A stretch of DNA of 64,000 bases from Sordariomycetes sp. S80-01Y (Eukaryota > Ascomycota > Sordariomycetes), in assembly GCA_037042185.1 (NCBI GenBank), contig JAXQJY010000026.1, positions 1,178,001-1,242,000 of the forward strand, read 5' to 3'. The stretch's first letter is position 1. Each line of letters starts with the position of its first letter. A program made the translations under genes and the position numbers. The notes under the pieces are model-generated. The model was not told where the DNA came from. It made no database searches and saw only the letters and a program-made list of their open reading frames with translations. Of the stretch, positions 23,718 to 32,107 are shown one piece after another.

Positions 23718-23766
23718 TTGTTTCATTGGGAACCATTGAAACAAGCTCGCTGCCACAGTTGAAACG
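23718..23766. promoter_or_regulatory. Inverted pair plus third copy of Ste12-like response motif
   Basis: TTGTTTCA (23718-23725) and TGAAACAA (23737-23744) form perfect 8-bp inverted arms separated by 11 bp. A further TGAAACG lies at 23760-23766, followed by GAAACGC. TGAAACA is the established pheromone-response element bound by Ste12. The cluster lies about 1.35 kb upstream of STE11 and about 0.63 kb upstream of PHA2. Occupancy is inference. Confidence 0.45.
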
Positions 23767-24690
23767 AAACGCAAGGCTCTTTATTGCTCGGAGAAGCCTC
23801 ATCCGGTTGCAGATGCCTTGCGTCCGCGTCAACCAGTGGCTGCGGTGTATTCACCATCGGATCAAAGAGGATACTCTGCGCATTCTCACGAAGCGATCAG
23901 CGTTATTGTTGTTCTCGTGGATGAGGCGTGAGGACGGATTCGTGCCAGTAATCCGTCCATGGACGATGCGGTGAAGTCAGAGTGGGTAGCCCCCTGTCGA
24001 AACCTGCAACGCCGCCTGTTTCATCTCTGCCCAGGCGGTAGCCTATCACCTGCGTCAGCCGCTATGTTTCGTGCATCGATGCCGGTGAACCCTTTATCTC
24101 GAATCGTCAGTGGGGGACGGCTGTCACAGCTTGAAGAGCCCACCGTTCTCAACGCTCATGCCGTTCGGCAGTGTCGGCCAGGCGCGGTAAGGGGACTCAG
24201 GTGATAAGAATAGCTGAGCAATAGCAGACGGCATCTCTGTACGAGTACTCGGACGCGTTGTGTTGCGTGGCGAGGGGAGCAACTGCAATTTACTGATGGA
24301 CCACTGGCCTGCTGAATTGGTGTTAGTTTCCGGGAAGTGATGATGTTGACGTTGCCGAGCAGCCTGCCAGAGCCTTTTCTTGATCGGAGCGAAGACGTTA
24401 TCGTTGTTACTGTCGTGAGCTGCCGGTCCACGTTGCTACCAAAGTTCGGGTCTATATCTGTCAGGGACAGCTCTGCCTACCTCCGGCAGATCAACAAAGA
24501 AGCAAGGGATGGATGCTGGAAGCTGATATCATCGACGGCGAATCCACGTTGTGATCATCATCCGGAGATATCATCTGGGTAATTTCGGGGCTTATCCGCC
24601 GATTGACTGCTGTAAGCAGAAACCGTCGACCCCAAAGTGTTAGTGCCTTAACAGATCCACTGCGCCGCTGCACCGTCTCGTGTCAGTGCA

Positions 24691-25062
24691 ATGCGCCGCG
24701 CCGTAAATTTGATTACAGGGCATCTGCTGAGGCAAGCGCCCGCCCCTTTGACGGCCTCACGCCCAGAACAGTTGCTCGTGTTTCAAGTTCGGCTCACCCG
24801 TCCTCCTGTCTTCCCTCCCCTCACCATCCTGCTCTGGGAGCAATTAATACACTCATCATCGGCGACTGCTGGCTGCATCGAGTTCCTCTTCAAGACATCT
24901 ACTAGACCGCTGGCTATACAGCCTCGCGTCTCTGGGCGGTCCTTCTGCGAACACCGCCGCCTCTCTCGAGTTCAGCTGGCTGGACGACAAGAGACCTCAC
25001 ACCCCGACATCGACGCGTTACGAGCGACACGACCACAACTATATATCCTCATACGAACCTAA
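24691..25062 (+). promoter_or_regulatory. Possible 123-codon upstream ORF in the STE11 leader
   Basis: An ATG-started ORF ends 23 nt before the STE11 start codon and is in a different frame. If transcription begins upstream of 24691, it would be translated first and could limit STE11 translation. The encoded peptide has no recognisable domain, so it may simply be chance. Confidence 0.3.
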
Positions 25063-25085
25063 TTTCCGGCGTCACCGGCTAAGAA

Positions 25086-27836
25086 ATGGCAATGTTGGCA
25101 TCTAAGCAGGTCTTCCCGCCCGCCATGGCCAACTCATCTACTCTGCCCTCCGGCGCATCCTCCGCGACCGCCATGCCTGCCCGACGCAAGCCTGTTCCCA
25201 ACTCAAGCAGCCAAAACATCGGGAGTCCGACCGAGTCTGAGTTCTCAGACGCCGACGGCCCAGATGCTGTGAAGAACTGGGACGAGGAGCGGGTGTGCGA
25301 GTATTTGCGCAGTGTCAAGTGCGGCGAGTACGAGAAGCTGTTCAGGAAAAATCACATCAATGGCGAGAATCTGCTGGAGATGGACAAGGAGGTGCTGAAG
25401 GAGATGGGTATCGACAAGGTTGGCGACAGGGTGCGTTTGTTCCTGGGCATCAAGAAGCTCAGGACCAAGGCCTACGCCAACCAGAAGAAGCGGAATAGGG
25501 TAAGTCTGGCCATCCGCGACGCGGCACCCCTTGCTAACAGCCGTCAGGATTCTTTTGGTGCCCTCGACATCCAACTTAAGGCGCCATCCGCTACCTCGCC
25601 GCGACCCTCGAACCCCCGATCTGGTAACTCGAACAACAAGCGCTACTCTCGGCAAATAGACCTCTCCGCATACGATCCTTCCAAGGGCAATTCGCGACCC
25701 TCGTCACCCGGACAAGAAGATCCTCGCTCCCGTCAAGGTCGCTACAACCAAGGTACAGGATATCATGGCGGTGCCAACCAATCGACCCTCCGCGGCGAAC
25801 CTCAGACCGGTCGACTGGTACCGACACACACGCGCAACAACTCAAGTATGGACGGATCGCTCATGGCTGCGCTGCCCCAAAACCAGGACGTGATTCGCGT
25901 CATCTCTACCGGTGGTGTAACCAAGGTCGTCAAGATCGCTGACTGCAACACTTGCGAGGAGGTGATGCGTGTGACGTTACGCAAGTTCGCACTACGCGAG
26001 GACCATGAACGGAACTACTGCTTTTGGGTCTTGTCAGGCATTGACGCAGACGCTGCGCAGTGCAGACGTCTCGGAGATACTGAGCTGTGGAGGATAATTA
26101 AGGACCAAAGGCGTCCCGAGCGGAATCGCCTGATTCTCAGGCGGGTACCGGCCGGTGAGCCTGGTGATTCGGAGCTGCAACGCGCCGCGGCTATCGCAAT
26201 GGAGGAGGAACAACAGAAGCACTCCAAGGCGCTCGAGGCGGTCGACAAGAGAAGCCTGCTCAAAGTGCAAAAGGTTCTCGGCGAAAGGTGGAACGAGCAA
26301 CTCCAGCAGCCTCTTTCGCCGGCCTCTTTCCAGGACCGCGAGAGAAACGTGTCTAACGCCGCCAAAGACCTGGAGCGCCCCCCATCGGGAGACTCAATGC
26401 GGCCGCAACGACGCCAGCCTGGCCTGCGTCAGTTCAGAGAGCAGAGGCCGCCTAGTGAGCTCATCGTCTCAGATCTGGCGTCCTACTTCCCCAATCACGC
26501 CCGTGAAGACATCGACAGAACGGCTCGCCTGTCTATGAGAAGGTCAACGCGCCTTAGCAAGGTCAACAGCCGGCTCAGCGTGGCTAGCAACCTCAGCTTT
26601 GCGTCGAGCTTCCAAGACGCACCGCCAATCCCGACCATTGCCGATTCGTGGTTGCATGGCGGCAACCAAGTGGCCAAAGTGCGGCAAAGGGAGAGCCAAG
26701 GACGCCTGCCGCACATGTTCAACCGGGACTCGGTTGCTTCGTCGATGCTGGGCACTCTCCAGGAAGAGTCGTCGGTTGAGCCGAACAGGAAGTCTTATGT
26801 CTCCTTCACTGAGAGCAGTTCCGACAATGCACCCGTCAGCGTTATTGATCCCGATGGTGCCACTGTCCGCAGCAGCTTTTTCGAAACCGAGAGCTCGACA
26901 AACTCTGGATCGTTCCAGGAGATCAAGCAGGCTTTGGCGACCGACGGTGATGACGGTGACGAGGAGCTCCAGAGCTTCCTGTCTGGCGAATCGTGGGACG
27001 ACAACAAGTGGATGAAGGGCGCTCTCATCGGCCAAGGTTCGTTTGGCTGCGTCTACCTTGCTCTGCACGCTGTGACCGGCGAACTACTCGCTGTCAAGCA
27101 GGTCGAAACCCCTGCGCCTGGAGCCAACACCCAAAGTGACAACCGCAAGAAGTCCATGATCGAGGCTCTGAAGCGCGAGATCGGCCTCCTTCGTGACCTA
27201 AGACATCCGAACATTGTGCAGTACCTCGGGTGCTCGTCCTCTGCCGACTACCTCAACATTTTCCTCGAATACGTACCCGGCGGCTCCGTGCAAACCATGC
27301 TCAACTCCTACGGCGCCTTACCTGAGCCCTTGGTCCGCAGCTTCGTCCGCCAGATCCTGACGGGCCTGTCGTATCTGCACAACCGGGACATCATTCACCG
27401 TGACATCAAGGGCGCCAACATCCTGGTCGACAACAAGGGGACCATCAAAATTTCCGACTTCGGCATTTCCAAGAAGCTTGAAGCCAGCAACATCCTCAAC
27501 GGCGCTAACAACAACAAGCACCGACCCTCCCTCCAAGGATCAGTCTTCTGGATGGCCCCCGAGGTCGTCAAGCAGACGTCGTACACACGCAAAGCCGACA
27601 TATGGTCCTTGGGGTGTTTGGTAGTGGAGATGATGACGGGCAGCCACCCGTACCCTGACTGCTCCCAACTGCAGGCTATCTTCAAGATTGGCGGCGGGAG
27701 GGCGGCGCCGACGATCCCAGACCATGCTAGTGAAGAAGCAAAGGCGTTCCTGGCACAGACCTTTGAGATTGATCACAATCTGAGGCCGAGTGCGGACGAG
27801 CTGATGTTGAGTCCCTTCTTGACGCCGATTACCTAG
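25086..27836 (+). CDS. ste11: Ste11-type MAPKKK (SAM, RA and kinase domains)
   Basis: MAP kinase kinase kinase of the pheromone/invasive growth pathway (yeast STE11, Neurospora nrc-1, Magnaporthe MST11 family); it phosphorylates a Ste7-type MAPKK. Spliced length is 900 residues. Domains: SAM about 62-126 for Ste50-type scaffold binding, Ras-association-like domain about 251-335, Ser-rich regulatory linker, and C-terminal kinase with Gly loop GQGSFG (about 632), HRDIKGANIL (about 754), ISDFG (about 774) and MAPE (about 807). The start is fixed by an in-frame TAA two codons upstream. The frame is open throughout, but 25500-25547 is a perfect 48-nt intron (GTAAGT donor, GCTAAC branch, CAG acceptor) after residue 138. 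Retaining it would add 16 residues instead of truncating the protein. Confidence 0.95.
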   Translation: MAMLASKQVFPPAMANSSTLPSGASSATAMPARRKPVPNSSSQNIGSPTESEFSDADGPDAVKNWDEERVCEYLRSVKCGEYEKLFRKNHINGENLLEMDKEVLKEMGIDKVGDRVRLFLGIKKLRTKAYANQKKRNRVSLAIRDAAPLANSRQDSFGALDIQLKAPSATSPRPSNPRSGNSNNKRYSRQIDLSAYDPSKGNSRPSSPGQEDPRSRQGRYNQGTGYHGGANQSTLRGEPQTGRLVPTHTRNNSSMDGSLMAALPQNQDVIRVISTGGVTKVVKIADCNTCEEVMRVTLRKFALREDHERNYCFWVLSGIDADAAQCRRLGDTELWRIIKDQRRPERNRLILRRVPAGEPGDSELQRAAAIAMEEEQQKHSKALEAVDKRSLLKVQKVLGERWNEQLQQPLSPASFQDRERNVSNAAKDLERPPSGDSMRPQRRQPGLRQFREQRPPSELIVSDLASYFPNHAREDIDRTARLSMRRSTRLSKVNSRLSVASNLSFASSFQDAPPIPTIADSWLHGGNQVAKVRQRESQGRLPHMFNRDSVASSMLGTLQEESSVEPNRKSYVSFTESSSDNAPVSVIDPDGATVRSSFFETESSTNSGSFQEIKQALATDGDDGDEELQSFLSGESWDDNKWMKGALIGQGSFGCVYLALHAVTGELLAVKQVETPAPGANTQSDNRKKSMIEALKREIGLLRDLRHPNIVQYLGCSSSADYLNIFLEYVPGGSVQTMLNSYGALPEPLVRSFVRQILTGLSYLHNRDIIHRDIKGANILVDNKGTIKISDFGISKKLEASNILNGANNNKHRPSLQGSVFWMAPEVVKQTSYTRKADIWSLGCLVVEMMTGSHPYPDCSQLQAIFKIGGGRAAPTIPDHASEEAKAFLAQTFEIDHNLRPSADELMLSPFLTPIT

Positions 27837-28633
27837 GTGGCCAGAGAAGGAGTGACGTGCGTGCGTGCGGTTCGGAGAGTTGGAATTGCAACGAGGCTCG
27901 AACGGGGTAGGGAGAGATTACAAGGGTGGCTAGAGGAGGATATACACATCTGATTTCAATAGCGTGAAGAGAAGGGGAGCAAGGCGTATCTGCTGCGTTT
28001 TCTACGAAGACACGGGGGATTTCTGTAATTCGAGGTTGTACCCTCTGAGATGGAATGGAATTGAGAGCTATATGGAATTACGCCCTAGCAAGATTAGACG
28101 AGAGACGAAATGCTTGACATACATTCGAACTAGTCCACTGGACGTTTTGCGACCCTTGCACGTTGGATGGTTGCCTCGCAGACGCATGGCGGGGTTCGTC
28201 CGAGAACAGCCGCTACAAGGGTAGACAATCCCAAAGATGAGATTAGGTATCTGGATGTCGTTGGGAAACGTTTTTACACTTCTGCCCCCGCGGTGCGCCC
28301 CGAGTGGTGCTTGACGGGGTTTGCTTCGGTGCCTTGCAGCTACGATGAAGATGCCTTACAGGGGCGGAGCAGTCACGTCAGACCCCTCAGAGACCCAATG
28401 TATACTCACTCAATAGGTGGTGCCACCTTTAAAGCCCAGGCAACAGCCGCACCCCAACGCCTCTCCTCGTCCTGACTCACTTGCAATTTACTAAAGCCCG
28501 TACTGCCCGAGCCTGAGGTCTTTCTTGTGCATAAATCGTTGCATTGCACAATCTCAGCCTCTTCCACAACAGCTTACTGCTGGCGAACTGCACCCACACC
28601 GCTGCACTTCTCAGGCTAGGCACTACAGCCGTC
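27837..28633. other. Intergenic: STE11 3' region and next promoter
   Basis: This 797-bp spacer has no gene. The first part is the presumed STE11 3' untranslated region; the last 200 bp are pyrimidine-rich and lead into the cyclotransferase-like gene. No unusual repeat is seen. Confidence 0.5.
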
Positions 28634-29224
28634 ATGTCGGACTCCCAACCCTTCGACTCGCAGGATTCCACGGCGACCCTCACCGAGTCCCGCTCCGAGG
28701 TCCTTTACTTCGCCTTCGGCTCCAATCTCTCCACTGTGCAAATGCTGCAACGCTGTCCCTCGTCCGTCCCCATCGGCCTGGGCTTTCTCCCTGGATGGCG
28801 GTGGATCATCAACGACCGCGGATACGCCAACATCATACCTCGCTCCCAGCTGTCCTCCCCCTTCTGGGAAGCCTTCAAAGAGTCTACCGGGCTCCGGCCA
28901 CTCGGCGGGGAGGAGGATGGGGTCTACGGACTGCTGTACCTGCTGCCGAGCCAGGATGAGGAGGCGTTAGATGTCTGCGAGGGTGTGCCCTGGGCATATG
29001 GCAAAATGGTAATGGACGTTGAGAGGATCGGCGACGAGAACGGCCGCAAGGTCGAGGGTCAAGGGTGTAGTGCTCTCTGTTATGTTGATGAGCAGCGGGT
29101 GCAAGGAAACCGTGCAAAGGAGGAGTACAAGGAAAGGATGGAAAGGGGTATCAGGGAAGCCATCGGGGATTGGGGGCTGGACGAGGGCTACGCACAAAGG
29201 ATGAGGGAGTGGCTGAAGTTCTAA
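28634..29224 (+). CDS. Gamma-glutamylcyclotransferase-like protein
   Basis: Single-exon protein of 196 residues with the gamma-glutamylcyclotransferase fold. YFAFGSNL near residues 25-32 is the family's substrate-binding loop. The block VYGLLYLLPSQDEEALDVCEGV with a following Tyr matches the conserved segment holding the catalytic Glu. Family members release 5-oxoproline from gamma-glutamyl amino acids or glutathione-derived peptides; the precise substrate here is not determined. The open frame extends upstream to 28544 without an ATG, so 28634 is the first usable start. No signal peptide or membrane segment is present, suggesting a cytosolic enzyme. The C-terminal Lys/Glu-rich helix ends MREWLKF. 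Confidence 0.82.
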   Translation: MSDSQPFDSQDSTATLTESRSEVLYFAFGSNLSTVQMLQRCPSSVPIGLGFLPGWRWIINDRGYANIIPRSQLSSPFWEAFKESTGLRPLGGEEDGVYGLLYLLPSQDEEALDVCEGVPWAYGKMVMDVERIGDENGRKVEGQGCSALCYVDEQRVQGNRAKEEYKERMERGIREAIGDWGLDEGYAQRMREWLKF

Positions 29225-29597
29225 AGATGAAACGTCCTCTATGGATAGTGATCCCTGTCTGGGAAACTGAACTTCACCCTCGACGCCTCATCAAGAACAA
29301 TGGCTCCTTCCCACCGACGTACCATCACCGGCTGCCACTTTCCTCATCGAACCCGTGGAGAGGAGAAAGACCGAATGTGCCGAGGCAAATCCGTTTCTGT
29401 TTCTTACTTGATTCACCATCTTCGTCACCCCTCAACTTTCTTCCTTTTCTCCAGCATCGCCGAGCGAGCTCGTCCATTCTTTGAGCTCCGTCTACAGCCT
29501 CTTCAGGCGCCCAAGAAGCTCGTCATTCCTTTGACAAACAGCATTGAGTTCACAACAAAAAGACAGCATTATCTCTTTTGCATCCTCGCCATCCGCA
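29225..29597. other. Intergenic before the transporter gene
   Basis: A 373-bp spacer contains only leader-like pyrimidine-rich sequence and no gene. The frame of the transporter is open back to 29544 but lacks an ATG before 29598. Confidence 0.5.
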
Positions 29598-31652
29598 ATG
29601 GAGGACCGCTCCGTCGCCTCGTCGCCCAACAGCGAGCCGTACGTCATCGACGACAACATCCTCCCCAGCATCGACCAGATCCCGACCCTCGAGCTCGAAC
29701 CACCAACTGACGTTGAGGACTCGGGCTTCACGTCAGACCTCGAAGACACAACCCAGATCAACTTCTACGATCTCATAAAGGCGCCATCAAAGACGCACGG
29801 CGATCCTGGGCCGAGCGCCTCCCCTCGTGATATCGATATTGAGAAAGGCCGCCTCTCTGCGGAGGATGACTTCAACTTTGATGGACACAACCTCAGCCTC
29901 TACGGCCACAAACATGACTTGTTGGCTCTCCCGCAGCTCAAGCACGAGCGCACCAGCACCTCGCTAACAAATTCGGTCGCCGAGTTCTTTCAGGGTCACG
30001 AGCAGGCCAAGGCCGCCATGGACTACGAACGCAACTTGTCACTTCGCTACGCCCTGGGCCATTTTGGGCCAGCCCTGTTCTGGGCTCTCTGCATGGCCGC
30101 TTGTGCCGTGACAGACGGGTATGAGTCCTCGCTTGTCCCTACGCTGCTCTCGGGAAATCAGCCTTTTGCCCGTCGTTACGGTCGTCTCCCTAAAGACGTC
30201 TGCTGGGAGGATCCCCTGGCTCACGAGCTTGACAGCGACGGAAACGGTGTCATGGACTTCGAGATCCCTGTGGCTTGGCAGATTGGTATCAATCTGGTTC
30301 CAGCATTTGGTGTTCTCATTGGCTTGGTATCGGCTGCTCAACTCGTCAACCGGCTGGGCTACTGCCAATGTGCTATGCTGGCTCTCGTTGCTGCTTGCTG
30401 CGCTCTCTCCATTCCTCTCGTCTCCACCATAGATTTTGGCCAAGATGGGAAGGGCAAGGACATCAGTCTCGCCGTCTTCATGCTTGGTGAGTTCTGCCTC
30501 GGTATTCCGTGGGGTGTTCTTTCCGGTATTGTTACTTCATACGTCTCCGACGTGACACCCCTCAAGCTTCGCGTGTTTGCAACAACAATGATCAACATCT
30601 TCTGGCTCATTGGGGGCAGCTTCTCGGTCCTGGCGGTCCAGGGTTTTGGTCAGCTCGTTCCGAGACCACAGCAGCACAACTACCCCGACATCGAGAAGAG
30701 CTTTCCATCCGCTCTGGGAGAGAGTGAACACTGGGCCTTTCGGGGTCCGATGCTTATGCAATACATCTGGGTTATACCCTTGATCCTCTTCCTCCGTTGT
30801 GCGCCGGATAGCCCAATGTTCTAGGTCCGCAAAGGCAACTACGCAGAAGGATTACGGTGTCTGCGTCATCTGAACCGAGATCCGGAATACAATCCTAAAG
30901 CCGCATTGGACGCAATGAAGCTTGTCGATGAGCGTGAAAAGTCGGAGTCTCAAAACGGTGGCTTCCTTGAGTGCTTCAGCAAGGCGAATCGACGTCGAAC
31001 TGAGATTGCCACCGTGGCCATGATCACCCAGCAATTTGTCGGCCAACAACTCATCAATTACTCAATCAAGCTATTCCAGTCATCGGGCGTAAATCAATGC
31101 ATGGCGCTATGGATAACCGTGGGCGTCTACATGGCCTGCATAGGTGCCAACCTTGGTTCTGTTTGGGTCATGAAGAGATTCGGAAGACGCAAAGGCTGGC
31201 TCTAGGGTCTTTCCGGCCTCATTGGCTGCCTTTCATTCATAGGTGTCTGTGGTTTCCTACGTCTGAATAAGAGATATTCTGGCTTCTGTCAGTGGGGCAT
31301 CGCAGCCGCCACCATTGCCTATGCATTCATTTACAACTTGACAGTGTGTCCTATTTCTTTCACCATCGTCTCCGAGACACCGGCCTCCCGCTTGAGGACC
31401 GCAACAAACGCTGTAGCCCGAGGCGCTTTCGTGGTGCTCGTCATGATCAATATCGTCTGGATTCAGTTCGTCTTTGGAAGGGGTGGCCTCGGGCCCAGAG
31501 CTGCTGTCATCTGGGCCGCCACCACGATACTTTGCTTAATCTGGGGCTACTTCAGACTTCCCGAAATGAGGAACCGGACACCGGCAGAGATTGACATCTT
31601 GTTTGAGCAGAAGGTGCCTGCGCGACAGTGGCCGGGCGAAAAGCTGGAATAA
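29598..31652 (+). pseudogene. MFS sugar (maltose/alpha-glucoside-type) transporter with two in-frame stops
   Basis: A 685-codon frame (stop included) encodes a sugar-porter-family permease. It is interrupted by TAG at codon 409 (30822-30824) and TAG at codon 536 (31203-31205), with no frameshift. Before the first stop come a long acidic N-terminal tail and helices 1-6, including VTDGYESSLVPTLL and VTPLKLRVFATTMINIFWLIGG. Between the stops are the central loop and helices 7-8 with FVGQQLINYSIKLF and KRFGRRK. After the second stop come the ETPASRLRTATNAVARG loop and the typical tail (LPEMRNRTPAEIDILFEQKVPAR). The second TAG falls where relatives usually carry Trp, so a TGG to TAG change is likely; the first aligns with a position that is usually Leu. 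Coding character is preserved throughout, so inactivation looks recent; sequencing error or readthrough is possible. An EF-hand-like DSDGNG loop lies at residues 212-217. Confidence 0.8.
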
Positions 31653-32107
31653 GTGGTGACGGGGGCATGATCCTGGGTCCAGGGCAGAGAGATGCCCGAG
31701 TGACTCGAGAATCTGAATACCGAGCAGAAGCTGGCGGACTTTAAAATTGACTTTGTCTCCGCTGTTCGGAAGGTCCGCTGGGAAGCAGTGCCATGGGAGG
31801 TAGGGTGGGCGCACTTAGAGGTCGTGATGGGCGTATTCTTTAGACGAATATCATTAGTACATCATATCTAGGGAAAATATTTAATTATTTGACCACCGGC
31901 TCTGCATGTATTCTATAGTCCTTGCAGAGTGGAGATTTAAAAAGGCCGTTTTCGCGTTTTTAACATTGCCCGCCATGCTCTCCTAACCGAAGCCAGCCAG
32001 CCGCTCTTCTCCATTACTCCTTGTTTGCGCCGAACCGAGCACTCATGCGCAACCTTCACCAGCAACTGCAGCACGCCTAGATACCTCCTGCTACTATTGA
32101 AAGAGCT
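31653..32107. other. Convergent tail-to-tail spacer
   Basis: A 455-bp spacer between the transporter and the minus-strand regulator. It includes an AT-rich patch around 31840-31960 that would suit polyadenylation of both genes. No gene is visible. Confidence 0.5.

Larger units (their letters stand above)
23094..25085. other. 2.0-kb divergent spacer of PHA2 and STE11
   Basis: Shared upstream region without supportable genes apart from a possible leader ORF before STE11. It contains the Ste12-type motif cluster listed separately. The last 400 bp before STE11 are pyrimidine-rich, as expected for a fungal promoter and leader. Confidence 0.5.

Noticed and set aside
29598-31652. Reassigned TAG codon as explanation for interrupted frames
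   Set aside because: STE11 and prephenate dehydratase end at TAG exactly where their families end, so TAG is an ordinary stop in this genome.
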